64,000 bases of DNA from contig NZ_JBAHWA010000016.1 of NCBI RefSeq assembly GCF_036697405.1, positions 1-64,000 on the forward strand. Direction: 5' to 3'. This document shows positions 15,994-25,043 of this stretch, piece by piece (position 1 is the stretch's first letter; the number at the start of each line of letters is the position of its first letter). The position numbers were made by a program, and so were the translations under genes. This stretch comes from Lysobacter sp036697405 (GTDB lineage Bacteria; Pseudomonadota; Gammaproteobacteria; Xanthomonadales; Xanthomonadaceae). The notes below the pieces were generated by a model, which searched no databases, was not told the DNA's origin, and saw nothing but the letters and a program-made list of their open reading frames with translations.

Positions 15994-16203
15994 TCACGCC
16001 GGCTCGTCGGGAATCAACGCGCTTTCCAGGCGCGCGATGCAGTCCTTCAGCCATAGCTTGCGCTTCTTCAATCGTTTGACCGTGAGTTCATCGGCGTCGG
16101 TGTCCTGGGCCAGGCGGTCGATGGCGGCATCCAGGTCGCGATGCTCCAGCCGCAGTTCGGCCAGCTTGCGTGCTATTTCGGCGGGATCGTCGCTTTCGCT
16201 CAT
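15994..16203 (-). CDS. DUF465 (YdcH-like) small coiled-coil protein
   Basis: The 69-residue, highly charged protein is all helical, with the heptad-like pattern LAELRLEHRDLDAAIDRL and the family-typical basic segment TVKRLKKRKLWLKDCIARLE. DUF465/YdcH proteins are widespread in proteobacteria and their role is not established. A 60-base remnant of its 3' end occurs at 12391-12450, part of the local duplication. Confidence 0.82.
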   Translation of the reverse strand: MSESDDPAEIARKLAELRLEHRDLDAAIDRLAQDTDADELTVKRLKKRKLWLKDCIARLESALIPDEPA

Positions 16204-16449
16204 GTGCTGAGCTTAACGCGCGACGATGGCGTCGCCATATCTCCTTGAGCCGTCGCTTTCGGTGTCGACATCGAGGCGCCGTAGCGCATGCGTAAAACCG
16301 CTGTGGCCATTACGCGCCCAAGCCGGCTCGGGAGGCGCGGGCCGGCCGCTGTCCGGCGCCTGAATAGTAAAAATTTCGTTCATATTTAGTTAGAAGATCG
16401 TTTGCCTATCCTGCAGCCGCGGATCGCCCGCACACCAAGGAGAGGTCTG

Positions 16450-16782
16450 ATGGATCGGTTTTCGAATCGCCTGGTTCTGATATCCGCTTTCGCGTTGCTC
16501 GCCTGCACCTCGCCGCTGGCCGCGGCCAAGAACGTGGTCATCCAGGGCGAGCGCGGCACCCGCTGGTGTTGCCCGGACGGCAAGAAAGGCCCCGACTGCA
16601 AGCAATTCCCGGCCAGCGTTCCGCTGGGCGCCGACTGCAAGCTCAATATCGCGATCGTCCCCGACCCCAGCATCACCCCAGCCCAGGCGCCCGTGCGCGA
16701 CAGCCACGAGCTGACGCTGAAGCCGGTGGCGGAGGAGAGCCCGGCCCCGGTTCGCGGCAGGGAAGCACCCGCGCGCAAATGA
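16450..16782 (+). CDS. Small secreted cysteine-containing protein
   Basis: The 110-residue protein begins with a signal sequence. It may be cut at PLAAA (about residue 26) or, if LLAC at 16-19 serves as a lipobox, lipidated at Cys19. The mature part has Cys-Cys in RWCCPDGKKGPDCKQF and a fourth Cys in GADCKL, so two disulfides are possible, and then a Pro-rich tail. A strong ribosome binding site (AAGGAGAGG, 16437-16445) fixes the start. The upstream 80 bases are AT-rich and probably hold the promoter. No family is recognised. Confidence 0.65.
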   Translation: MDRFSNRLVLISAFALLACTSPLAAAKNVVIQGERGTRWCCPDGKKGPDCKQFPASVPLGADCKLNIAIVPDPSITPAQAPVRDSHELTLKPVAEESPAPVRGREAPARK

Positions 16783-16950
16783 TCGCTCCCGCCGACCGCC
16801 TCGCAGAACGGGCGGCGGCTTTCGGCGGCAGGCGTCGGTTTTGCCGCCACGACGGCGCGGTCCACCGCGCCGTTCGTTTGTGCGCGGACCTGTCGCGGCC
16901 CAGGCTCGGATCGCAGCCGCCCCATGGCTGCCCGTAGAATGGACGGTCTG

Positions 16951-17868
16951 ATGAGCACCGTCCTGCCCCTAGCCGAACCCCTGCGCCACGTCCGCGCCGA
17001 CCAGCGTCGCGGCCACCAACATCAGCGCCTGGCCAAACGCCTGCGCCACCAGGTCGGCCGCGCGATCGCCGACTTCGGCATGATCGAGGACGGCGACAAG
17101 GTCATGGTCTGCCTGTCCGGCGGCAAGGACAGCTACACCCTGCTGGACATCCTGCTGCAGCTGCGCAAGAAGGCGCCGGTGCGGTTCGAGCTGGTCGCGG
17201 TCAATCTGGATCAGAAGCAACCCGATTTCCCCGAGCACGTGCTGCCGGCCTATCTGGAATCGGTGGGCGTGCCCTACAAGGTCCTCGAGCAGGACACCTA
17301 CTCGGTGGTGACCCGGGTCGTGCCCGAGGGCAAGACCATGTGCTCGCTGTGCTCGCGCCTGCGTCGCGGCGCCCTGTACAGCTACGCCGAGCAGGAAGGT
17401 TTCACCAAGATCGCGCTGGGCCACCACCGCGACGACCTGGTCGCGACCTTCTTCCTCAACCTGTTCTTCCACGCCAAGCTCAGCGGCATGCCGCCCAAGC
17501 TGCTGTCGGACGACGGCAAGCACGTGGTGATCCGGCCGCTGGCCTACGTGCGCGAGGACGACATCGCGCAGTACGCCGCGGCGCGCGAGTTTCCGATCAT
17601 CCCTTGCAATCTGTGCGGCTCGCAGGAGAACCTGCAGCGCAAGCAGGTCAAGAAGATGATGGACGTCTGGGAACTCGAGAGCCCGGGCCGGATCGAAACC
17701 ATCGCCCGCGCTCTGGGCGATATCCGCCCTTCGCAGCTGTCCGATCCCAAGCTGTTCGATTTCCTCGCCCTGGGCCGCCTCGGCCAGTCGCCGCTGCCGG
17801 ACGCGCACGCGTGGCTCGCCGGCGAACCGCACGAACCGGAAACGGGCACCGAGCCTGCGGCCATGTAA
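16951..17868 (+). CDS. ttcA: tRNA 2-thiocytidine(32) synthetase
   Basis: TtcA thiolates cytidine 32 of certain tRNAs using ATP and a 4Fe-4S cluster. The 305-residue protein has the PP-loop SGGKDS at 56-61, the cluster-binding Cys131-x-x-Cys134 (CSLC) and a second CNLC pair at 219/222, all as in the family. The start at 16951 gives the usual N-terminus; in-frame ATGs at 16924 and 16939 are alternatives. rdgC follows 51 bases downstream in the same direction. Confidence 0.95.
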   Translation: MSTVLPLAEPLRHVRADQRRGHQHQRLAKRLRHQVGRAIADFGMIEDGDKVMVCLSGGKDSYTLLDILLQLRKKAPVRFELVAVNLDQKQPDFPEHVLPAYLESVGVPYKVLEQDTYSVVTRVVPEGKTMCSLCSRLRRGALYSYAEQEGFTKIALGHHRDDLVATFFLNLFFHAKLSGMPPKLLSDDGKHVVIRPLAYVREDDIAQYAAAREFPIIPCNLCGSQENLQRKQVKKMMDVWELESPGRIETIARALGDIRPSQLSDPKLFDFLALGRLGQSPLPDAHAWLAGEPHEPETGTEPAAM

Positions 17869-17919
17869 GGCCCGGCCGCGGTTCGGCTCCGTTCCCCTTC
17901 CTCACTTTTCGGGACTTCG

Positions 17920-18825
17920 ATGTTCTTTCGCAATCTGACGCTGTTCCGCTTCCCGACCACCACCAAACTCGACGAACTCGAAGCAGGCCTGGAGGAGTGC
18001 AAGCTCAAGCCGGTCGGCCCGCTGGAGCTGTCTTCGCGCGGCTTCATCTCGCCCTTCGGCCGCGACGCCGAGGCCATGTCGAACCGCATCCAGGACGCGA
18101 TCTGGGTGAGCGTCGGCGGCGAGGACCGGCTGCTGCCGGGCTCGGTGGTCAACGACATGCTGGCCAAGAAACTGGCCGAGATCGAGCAGAAGGAAGGCCG
18201 CAAACCCGGCAGCCGCACCCGCAAGCGGCTCAAGGACGAGCTGATCGTCGACCTGCTGCCGCGCGCCTTCATCAAGCCCAGCCGCACCGACGCCCTGCTC
18301 GACCTGGAGCACGGCATCGTCGTGGTCGACACCTCCAGCCGCAAGAGCGGCGAGAACGTGGTCAGCGAGATCCGGCGCGCGCTCGGCAGCTTCCCGGCGC
18401 TGCCCTTGAACGCCGAAGTCGCACCGCGCTCGATCCTGACCGGCTGGCTCGCCGGCGAGCCGCTGCCCGAAGGCCTGAGCCTGGGCGAGGAATGCGAGCT
18501 GCGTGATCCGATGGAACAGGGCGCGGTGGTCAAGTGCCAGCGCATGGAGCTGCAGGGCGACGAGATCAACAAGCATCTGGAAACCGGCAAGCAGGTCACG
18601 CGCCTGGCGCTGAACCTGGACGACCACGTGTCCTTCGTACTCGGCGAGGACCTGGTGATCCGCAAGTTCAAGCTGCTCGACGGCGCCGTCGACACCCTGG
18701 AGAACACCGAGCGCGACGACCTGCGCGCCGAGCTCGACGCGCGCTTCGCGCTGATGAGCGGCGAGGTCAAGCGCCTGTTCAACGTGCTGGAGCCAGCGTT
18801 GAAGTTGAGCAAGGCCGAGGCCTGA
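17920..18825 (+). CDS. rdgC: Recombination-associated protein RdgC
   Basis: RdgC is a ring-shaped nucleoid-associated DNA-binding protein that modulates RecA-dependent recombination and replication restart. The 301-residue protein covers the whole family length. It starts MFFRNLTLFRF and contains the typical FISPFGRDAE segment, a basic KPGSRTRKRLKDE region, and HVSFVLGEDLVIRKFKLLD near the C-terminus. No catalytic motif is expected. It is followed by a repeat-rich gap. Confidence 0.95.
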   Translation: MFFRNLTLFRFPTTTKLDELEAGLEECKLKPVGPLELSSRGFISPFGRDAEAMSNRIQDAIWVSVGGEDRLLPGSVVNDMLAKKLAEIEQKEGRKPGSRTRKRLKDELIVDLLPRAFIKPSRTDALLDLEHGIVVVDTSSRKSGENVVSEIRRALGSFPALPLNAEVAPRSILTGWLAGEPLPEGLSLGEECELRDPMEQGAVVKCQRMELQGDEINKHLETGKQVTRLALNLDDHVSFVLGEDLVIRKFKLLDGAVDTLENTERDDLRAELDARFALMSGEVKRLFNVLEPALKLSKAEA

Positions 18826-19214
18826 AGCCCGCGGCGCGGATCGCCTGTTTGGGTACGCAACGCCCTGCGCATTGAAAGGCCCTCTCCCGCTGGCGGGGTG
18901 AGGGGCAGCGCTTGCGAGCCATCGGCTCGCGCTGCGCCGAACGCCCGATCGCCAGGCGATCGGGCCGGGGTGCGGGTTGGGGTGAGGGTCTGCACGCGAG
19001 CGTGCAGCTCCGACCTCGCACGCTACCCTCGGCCGCCCTGCGGGCCCCTTCTCCCGCAAGCGGGAGAAGGGAAATCAAACGCCTTGCGCATCGAGAGCCT
19101 CTTTCCCGCTGGCGGGAGCGAGGATCGGCCTTGCGACGGAGCAAGGCCGCGATCGCCCTGCCCCGCAACCGTCATTCCCACGCGCTATCCTCAGCGCATG
19201 GCGGAACCGCATCC
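18826..19214. repeat. Repeat-rich intergenic region
   Basis: No gene is supported here. Bases 18864-18897 and 19082-19116 are imperfect direct copies built around CTCTCCCGCTGGCGGG. Bases 19046-19071 form a perfect inverted repeat, CCCTTCTCCCGC-AA-GCGGGAGAAGGG. These are dispersed intergenic elements that could act as transcription terminators or mRNA 3' stabilisers for rdgC. Confidence 0.65.
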
Positions 19215-20009
19215 ATGACCAGCCTGCTGCGCCTGCTGACCGGCCAGTCGCGTCCGGTCGCGCGCGGGGTCGAGCGCGAGACGATCACGGTCGTGCTCGA
19301 CGACGGCCGCAGCGTCGACGTGCTGCGCGTGCGCGATCCGCGCGCGCGCCGGCTCAAGCTCAGCGTCGACGAACGCGGCGCGCGCCTGACCCTGCCGGTG
19401 CGGGCCAGCGATCGCGCCGGCGAGCGCTTCGTGCGCGAACACGGCGCCTGGCTGGCCGCGCAACTGGCCAGCACCCGCAGCGAACACGCCGCGCTGCAGC
19501 CGCACGTGGATACGCAACTGCCTTTGCGCGGCGAGCTGCGCTCGCTGCGCTGGAGCGTCGGCCGCTACCTGCGCATCGCCGAGGATGCCGACGGGGCCAT
19601 CGCCATCGTCGCGCCCGAGGCGGTCGCACCGGCCGCGCTGCGGCGCGCGCTGCGCGATTTCTACGAAGCCCAGGCCCGCGCCGACATCGGCCGCTGGCTG
19701 CCGAAATACCTGCACGGCCTGCCGCGCGCGCCCGCGCGCATCCGCCTGCGGGTGATGTCCTCGCAATGGGGCTCGCTGTCGCCCGACGGCGCGCTGTCGC
19801 TGGACCTGGCCCTGGTGCTGGCGCCGCCGGCCGCGTTCGAGTACGTGCTGGTGCATGAGCTGTGCCACCTGATCCACGCCGACCATTCGCGCGCGTTCTG
19901 GCGCGAGGTCGAAGCGCGCTGCCCGTACTGGCGCGATCAGCGTGAGTATTTTCGCGCCGAGGGTCGCCCGCTGAAGGCGGCGCTGAACGCGCTGTGCGGC
20001 AAGATCTGA
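19215..20009 (+). CDS. YgjP-like (DUF45) metal-dependent hydrolase
   Basis: The 264-residue protein has the zinc-type motif HELCH at 214-218 followed by HADHS (His221, His224), the signature of the SprT-like/YgjP metallopeptidase-fold family. The N-terminal half has the RRLKLSVDERGARLTLP strand pair usual for the family, and MSSQWGSLSPDGALSLDL leads into the motif. Peptidase activity is predicted from the fold only. The open frame extends far upstream through repeats, but the ATG at 19215 gives the standard length. Confidence 0.85.
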   Translation: MTSLLRLLTGQSRPVARGVERETITVVLDDGRSVDVLRVRDPRARRLKLSVDERGARLTLPVRASDRAGERFVREHGAWLAAQLASTRSEHAALQPHVDTQLPLRGELRSLRWSVGRYLRIAEDADGAIAIVAPEAVAPAALRRALRDFYEAQARADIGRWLPKYLHGLPRAPARIRLRVMSSQWGSLSPDGALSLDLALVLAPPAAFEYVLVHELCHLIHADHSRAFWREVEARCPYWRDQREYFRAEGRPLKAALNALCGKI

Positions 20010-20025
20010 CCGCCCCGGCTTTCAG

Positions 20026-20211
20026 GTAGGAGCGGCGTAAGCCGCGACCGCGCAGCTTCGGCCATGAAGCAGGTCGCGGCTCGCCCCGCACCTACCCCGC
20101 GTCGCGAAGCCTCGCTCTCCGTGGGAGCGGCGTAAGCCGCGATCGGAAGCTCGCGTAGCTTCGGTCTGGACCGCGGGCGGCCGAAATCGCGGCTTACGCC
20201 GCTCCTACAGG
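20026..20211. repeat. Cluster of four REP-like arms
   Basis: Arms of the type GTAGGAGCGGCGTAAGCCGC occur at 20026-20052 (forward), 20072-20096 (inverse, degenerate), 20121-20145 (forward) and 20185-20211 (inverse). They form two head-to-head pairs able to fold as long hairpins in the gap between convergent genes. Related copies lie at 266-294 and 24739-24811. Confidence 0.8.
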
Positions 20212-20224
20212 AAGCAGGCGACCC

Positions 20225-21133
20225 TTACAGCGGCCGGGTCAGAAAATCGCCGATCGCGGCCATGACCGCGTCCGGGTCTTCCATGTGCAGGTGATGGCCG
20301 CCGGGCACCGCCGCGCTTTCGCCGTGGCGCAGCAGCGCGATGCGCGCATCGCGCAATTCGGCGTTGAAGTACTGGAACGCGGGCTCGACGTAGATCACCC
20401 GGGTCGGGCACTGGATCGACGCGACCACATCGCGGACCTGGGCCTCGGTCATGCGCACCGCGGTGGCCAGGGTCAGGCGCGGATCGCTGCGCCAGACGTA
20501 GCCACCGGCCGCGTCGTCGGCGTAGCGGCCCGCCGGCACCGGGGCGATGCCGCGTTCGACCAGCAAACGCGCCACCGGCTCGCTCAGGCCGTTGGCCTGC
20601 ATGCGCGCGCGCACCGCGGTGGCGATGTCGCCGAACACGCGCAGCTGCTTGCCGGACAGCGCGGCCTGGTCGGCGAAGGCCTCGCGCAGGCGCGCGGCGG
20701 TGCGCGTTTCGGTTTCGGACAATCCGCCCAGGGCCTCGATCAGCTGCAGGCGCTCGATGCGCTGCGGCGCCGCGGCGGCCATCAGGCTGGCGGTGGCGCC
20801 GCCCATCGAATGACCGAGCAAGGCGAAGCGGTCCCAGCCCAGCGCGTCGGCGACCGCGAAGGCGGCGCGCGCGGCGGCGACCAGGGTGTACTCGGCGGCC
20901 GGCGGCAGGTGCGCGCTGACGCCGTGGCCGGGCAGGTCGGGCGCGACCAGATCGAAGCCGGCCAAGTGCGGCGCCAGGGGCGCGAAGCTGGCGGCGTTGT
21001 CGAGCCAGCCGTGCAGCGCGAGCAGGCGCGGCGCGCCGTGGACGTTGTTGCGCAGGCCGCCGAGGCGGCCGAACGGCGTGTCGACGGCGAACTCGCGCAG
21101 CGCCGCGCCCGTGCGCTGGCCGTCGCCGCTCAT
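20225..21133 (-). CDS. Alpha/beta-fold hydrolase
   Basis: The 302-residue protein has the oxyanion segment LALHGWLDN (near 38), the nucleophile elbow GHSMGG with Ser109, and the C-terminal His in VPGGHHLHMED. These form the catalytic triad framework of alpha/beta hydrolases. The substrate is unknown; esterase or thioesterase activity is possible. The start at 21133 overlaps the hemH stop by ATGA, so the two are translationally coupled. Confidence 0.88.
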   Translation of the reverse strand: MSGDGQRTGAALREFAVDTPFGRLGGLRNNVHGAPRLLALHGWLDNAASFAPLAPHLAGFDLVAPDLPGHGVSAHLPPAAEYTLVAAARAAFAVADALGWDRFALLGHSMGGATASLMAAAAPQRIERLQLIEALGGLSETETRTAARLREAFADQAALSGKQLRVFGDIATAVRARMQANGLSEPVARLLVERGIAPVPAGRYADDAAGGYVWRSDPRLTLATAVRMTEAQVRDVVASIQCPTRVIYVEPAFQYFNAELRDARIALLRHGESAAVPGGHHLHMEDPDAVMAAIGDFLTRPL

Positions 21134-22155
21134 GCCCAGGCCTCCAGTTCGCGGCGCGCGATCGCCGCCAGCGCCGCGGCGTGCTCGGGGCTGTCGTTGA
21201 GGCAGGGGATGTAGCGCAGCTCGCCGCCGCGGCGGGCGAAATCCTCGGCCAGCATCATCGCCACCTCTTCCAACGTCTCCAGGCAATCCACCGCGAAGCC
21301 CGGCGCGACCACGTCGACCCGATGCACACCACGCGCGGCCAGCGCCTCCAGCGTGGCCGCGGTGGCCGGCTCCAGCCAGCGTTCGCGGCCGAAGCGCGAT
21401 TGGTAGCTCAGGGTCCAGGCGTCGTCGGCCAGGCCCAGCGCCTGCGCGATCGCGCGCGCGCCGGCCTCGCATTGCTGCGGATAGGGATCGCCGTCGTCGG
21501 CCAGGCGCTGCGGCAGGCCGTGGAAGGAGAACAGCAGGTGTTCGCCGTCACCGTTGGCCTGGCGGTGGGCGCGGATCGAATTCGCGACCGCCGCGACCCA
21601 GCCCGGATCGCGGTGGTAGTCCTCGACCATGCGCGTGGTCGGGCCTTCGCCGCGCGCGATCACGTCGGCCACCGAGGCCGAGGTCGAAGTCGAGTACTGC
21701 GGGTACAGCGGCAGCACCAGCAGCCGGCGCACGCCCTCGGCGCGCAGCGTCTGCAGGCTGCGGCGCAGCGAGGGCTCGCCGTAGCGCATCGCGGCGAGCA
21801 CGCGCGCCTGCGGCAGTTCGCGCTGCAGTGCGCGCGCCAGGCGCCGGGTGTAGACGGCCAGCGGCGAACCGCCGTCCTCGCCGGGCAGCCAGATGCTGGC
21901 GTACTTGTGCGCGACACGCGACGAACGCAGCGGCAGGATCGCGAAATGCAGCAAGGGGCACCACAGCCAGCGGGTCAGGCTGACCACGCGGCGGTCGTGC
22001 AGGAATTCGGCCAGATAGCGGCGCACCGCGGCCGCGGTCGGGGCCTCGGGCGTGCCCAGGTTGACCAGCAGCACGGCGGTGTCGGGCGCGGCTCCGGAGG
22101 CGGAACCGGCGCTCGAATCGGGGGTATTGGGGTCGATGCTGGCGTCGGCGGGCAT
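21130..22155 (-). CDS. hemH: Ferrochelatase
   Basis: HemH inserts ferrous iron into protoporphyrin IX, the last step of heme synthesis, at the inner membrane face. The 341-residue protein opens with the family signature LLVNLGTPEAPT, contains the active-site LLFSFHGLPQR segment and the C-terminal VVAPGFAVDCLETLEE segment, whose acidic residues line the metal path. An Ala/Ser/Pro-rich extension of about 25 residues precedes the core. The start at 22155 is chosen over the longer frame to 22209. It is followed by the coupled alpha/beta hydrolase gene. Confidence 0.95.
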   Translation of the reverse strand: MPADASIDPNTPDSSAGSASGAAPDTAVLLVNLGTPEAPTAAAVRRYLAEFLHDRRVVSLTRWLWCPLLHFAILPLRSSRVAHKYASIWLPGEDGGSPLAVYTRRLARALQRELPQARVLAAMRYGEPSLRRSLQTLRAEGVRRLLVLPLYPQYSTSTSASVADVIARGEGPTTRMVEDYHRDPGWVAAVANSIRAHRQANGDGEHLLFSFHGLPQRLADDGDPYPQQCEAGARAIAQALGLADDAWTLSYQSRFGRERWLEPATAATLEALAARGVHRVDVVAPGFAVDCLETLEEVAMMLAEDFARRGGELRYIPCLNDSPEHAAALAAIARRELEAWA

Positions 22156-22332
22156 GCCTATAGGATGACAGCACCGGCGCGGCCGGGCAGCATGCGCGGG
22201 TCGCGACACCGCATCGCCACGGTTCCGTGGCGATTCATCGCCGCGTTACTAGCCTGAACCACGGCGCGTCCTCGCGGTCGAACGCGTGCGCCATCCCTCT
22301 GCAGTTCCAGTATCCCCCGCCGGAGTCCGTCC

Positions 22333-23175
22333 ATGTCCCGTCCGTCGCGCCTCGCCGTCCTCGTGCTCAGCCTGAGCTTCGCCGCATCCGCCGTCGCCGG
22401 CCCCGATGAGGACGCCCGTGCGCGCAACGCGGTGCGTGTGCTCGGCGACATCCAGCAGATCCCGGAGTCGGCGATTCCCGACAAGCTGTTCGACGAGGCG
22501 CGCGCGATCGTGGTCGTGCCCGACACGCTCAAGGTCGGCCTGGTGCTGGGCGGCCGCCGCGGCCACGGCCTGGTCTCGGTCAAGAACCCCGACGGCACCT
22601 GGTCCAACCCCAGCTTCGTCAAGCTCACCGGCGGCAGCGTCGGCTTCCAGGCCGGCGTGCAGTCCTCCGACATCGTGCTGGTGTTCCGCGGCGAGCGCGG
22701 CCTGGATTCCATCGTCAACGGCAAGGTCACCCTGGGCGCCGACGCCGGCGTCGCCGCCGGCCCGGTCGGGCGCAGCGCCGCGGCCGCCACCGACGGCCAG
22801 CTCAAGGCCGAGATCTGGTCCTGGTCGCGCGCGCGCGGCCTGTTCGCGGGCGTGGCCCTGGACGGCGCCGTGCTGCAGATCGACGATCAGGCCAACCAGG
22901 TCGTGTACGGCAACGGCACCACTCCGCGCATGATCTTCGAAGGCCGCTCGGCGCAGGCGCCGTCGGAAGCGGTGGTCGATTTCCGCGACCGCCTGGAGGA
23001 AGCCAGCGCGACCGCGCGCGCCAACCGCCAGGAAGAGCCGCGCCCGGCCACCGGCGCCACCGTCTACCCCTCCACCCCGGCTGCCGCGCCGCAGGCCGCA
23101 CCCGTCGCTCAGCCGGCCGCGCCCACCGAACCGGTGAACGATCCCAACCAGCCCAAGGTCGAGCCGCTGCCTTAA
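22333..23175 (+). CDS. SYLF (YSC84-like) lipid-binding domain protein
   Basis: The 280-residue protein has a signal peptide (ending SAVA, residue 22), then a SYLF domain of about 190 residues with the typical AIVVVPDTLKVGLVLGGRRG segment and the GGSVGFQAGVQSSDIVLVF strands. It ends in a Pro/Ala-rich tail. Eukaryotic SYLF domains bind phosphoinositides; bacterial members are secreted and poorly understood. It lies 99 bases upstream of tatA, but a separate promoter for tat is likely in that gap. Confidence 0.88.
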   Translation: MSRPSRLAVLVLSLSFAASAVAGPDEDARARNAVRVLGDIQQIPESAIPDKLFDEARAIVVVPDTLKVGLVLGGRRGHGLVSVKNPDGTWSNPSFVKLTGGSVGFQAGVQSSDIVLVFRGERGLDSIVNGKVTLGADAGVAAGPVGRSAAAATDGQLKAEIWSWSRARGLFAGVALDGAVLQIDDQANQVVYGNGTTPRMIFEGRSAQAPSEAVVDFRDRLEEASATARANRQEEPRPATGATVYPSTPAAAPQAAPVAQPAAPTEPVNDPNQPKVEPLP

Positions 23176-23274
23176 GCGCCGCGGCGACCTGTTCAGGCCC
23201 ACCATGCCCGCGGTCACGGGTTCCGTAACAAGGCTTGCGGTATCCTGAGCGTCCCAACTCTGGCGGAATCACAC

Positions 23275-23499
23275 ATGGGCGGTTTGAGTCTTTGGCACTG
23301 GCTGATCGTGCTGGTGATCGTGGTGCTGGTGTTCGGCACCAAGCGCCTGAAGAACGTGGGCCAGGACCTCGGTGAAGCGGTGAAGGGCTTCAAGAAGGGC
23401 GTGCAGGACGAGGACAAGCCGGCCGCGCAGCTCCCCGACGAAACCCGGCGCGACGACGCCAACGCGCAGACGCGCAACGACGAACAAACCCCGCGCTGA
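23275..23499 (+). CDS. tatA: Twin-arginine translocase subunit TatA
   Basis: The 74-residue protein has a short N-terminal membrane helix (LWHWLIVLVIVVLVFG), the hinge FGTKRLKN, an amphipathic helix (LGEAVKGFKKG) and a charged disordered tail. TatA oligomers form the variable translocation element of the Tat system, which exports folded proteins. It heads the tatABC cluster, with 40 bases to tatB. Confidence 0.96.
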   Translation: MGGLSLWHWLIVLVIVVLVFGTKRLKNVGQDLGEAVKGFKKGVQDEDKPAAQLPDETRRDDANAQTRNDEQTPR

Positions 23500-23539
23500 T
23501 ACGCCTTAGCGTCCCCCACGACGTTTCCGGCGCGCGGTC

Positions 23540-23923
23540 ATGTTCGACATCGGCTTTTCCGAAATCTTCGTCATCGCGGTCGTGGCCCTGCTGGTGCTCG
23601 GCCCCGAACGCCTGCCCAAGGCCGCGCGCTTCGCCGGCCTGTGGGTACGGCGCGCGCGCGCGCAGTGGTATTCGGTGAAATCCGAACTCGAGAACGAGCT
23701 GGCCGACGAGGAACTGCGCCGCAGCCTGCGCCAGACCCAGGCCGATCTGCGCGAGGCCCAGGAAAGCCTGCGCAACCAGATCCACGACAGCCGCGACACC
23801 GTCCAGCGCGAACTGCGCGAGGCCGAGCGCAGCGTCGAGGCGCTGAACGAGGCGCCGACCGCCGAGCCCACCGCGCTCCCCGCCGCTTCCACCGCACCGG
23901 CCCAAGACGATGAGCGACGCTGA
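23540..23923 (+). CDS. tatB: Twin-arginine translocase subunit TatB
   Basis: The 127-residue protein starts MFDIGFSEIFVIAVVALLVLGPERLP, the canonical TatB membrane helix and Gly-Pro hinge. A long charged amphipathic helix follows to about residue 105, then an Ala/Thr/Pro tail. TatB joins TatC in the signal-peptide receptor complex. Its last 14 bases overlap the tatC start. Confidence 0.96.
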   Translation: MFDIGFSEIFVIAVVALLVLGPERLPKAARFAGLWVRRARAQWYSVKSELENELADEELRRSLRQTQADLREAQESLRNQIHDSRDTVQRELREAERSVEALNEAPTAEPTALPAASTAPAQDDERR

Positions 23924-24686
23924 CCCGCGCGCCGCCAGCTCGGCCGAGGACGAGGCCGGCGCCGAGCCGCGCCTGCTCGATCACCTGATCGAGCTGCGCG
24001 CGCGCCTGCTGCGCGCGGTGGTCGGCCTGCTGATCGTGTTCCTGGCGCTGATGCCGTTCGCCTCGGAGATCTTCTCGCTGCTGGCCGGCCCGCTGCTGGG
24101 CAAGCTGCCCGAATCGGGCAAGCTGATCGCCGCCGATCCGGCCGGCGGTTTCTTCGTGCCGGTCAAACTGGCCTTCTTCAGCGCGCTGTTCCTGACCGTG
24201 CCGTGGCTGCTCTACCAGGCCTGGGCCTTCGTGGCGCCGGGCCTGTACAAGCGCGAGAAGCGCCTGGCCCTGCCCTTGCTGGCCTCGGCGGTGACGCTGT
24301 TCTACGCCGGCTGCGCCTTCGCCTACTTCCTGGTGCTGCCGGCGGTGTTCGGCTTCCTGGTCAAGTTCACCCCTTCGGTGGTCGCGATGACCCCCGACAT
24401 CGGCAAGTACCTGGACTTCGTGCTGGTGATCTTCCTGGCCTTCGGCGCCAGCTTCGAGCTGCCGGTGGCGCTGGTGATCCTGGTCCTGCTCGGCTGGGTC
24501 ACCCCGCAACAGTTGAAGGAGGGCCGCGGCTACGCCGTGGTCGGCATCTTCATCATCGCCGCCGTGATCACCCCGCCGGACGTGGTCTCGCAATTGATGC
24601 TGGCGATCCCGATGTGCGTGCTGTACGAGCTGGGCATCATCGCCGCCGGATGGGTCAAACCGCGCGAGCCGGAAACGGCGGGCTGA
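23910..24686 (+). CDS. tatC: Twin-arginine translocase subunit TatC
   Basis: The 258-residue inner-membrane protein has six hydrophobic segments, the family start LLDHLIELRARLLRA, the FVPVKLAFFSALFLTVPWLLYQAWAFVAPGLY region and the KREKR cytoplasmic loop. TatC recognises the twin-arginine signal peptide. The start overlaps tatB, consistent with cotranslation of receptor components. Confidence 0.97.
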   Translation: MSDADPRAASSAEDEAGAEPRLLDHLIELRARLLRAVVGLLIVFLALMPFASEIFSLLAGPLLGKLPESGKLIAADPAGGFFVPVKLAFFSALFLTVPWLLYQAWAFVAPGLYKREKRLALPLLASAVTLFYAGCAFAYFLVLPAVFGFLVKFTPSVVAMTPDIGKYLDFVLVIFLAFGASFELPVALVILVLLGWVTPQQLKEGRGYAVVGIFIIAAVITPPDVVSQLMLAIPMCVLYELGIIAAGWVKPREPETAG

Positions 24687-24738
24687 TCGAGCTCGCGGCG
24701 CCGATCATCGCGATCGGCCGCCGTGTCGCCGTGGTAGC

Positions 24739-24811
24739 GGGTCGCGGCTCACGCCGCTCCTACCCCCAAGCGAAACGCCCCCCTGTAGGAGCGGCGCAAG
24801 CCGCGACCGCG
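24739..24811. repeat. REP-like inverted pair within a gene-free gap
   Basis: An inverse arm (24739-24765, GGGTCGCGGCTCACGCCGCTCC) faces a forward arm (24783-24811, TGTAGGAGCGGCGCAAGCCG) across 17 bases, forming a long hairpin after tatC. The rest of the gap 24687-25043 shows no gene. An ATAATG at about 25011 may be part of the promoter of the following MFS gene. Confidence 0.8.
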
Positions 24812-25043
24812 CCACCGCACTCGCGTCGAGGCTTCTCTCCCGGCGCAAATCCGGGCGCTGCGGTCGCCCCTCCAGCGCTCCTATCGAATCCGCCAGATTC
24901 GGCAAAGCGCCCACGCACCGCGTATTCGCGGCCCCGCGCGCCTGCTCCGCACCCACCGACGAGACGCAGCGATGCATTCGCGCCGCTGACGCGTTTGCTG
25001 CAATGCACAATAATGCCCAGTCTCCCCTGTTGCGGATCCCGCC

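Noticed and set aside
16402..16449. Upstream extension of the small Cys protein from an earlier ATG
   Set aside because: It would bury the signal peptide, and the strong ribosome binding site AAGGAGAGG serves the ATG at 16450.
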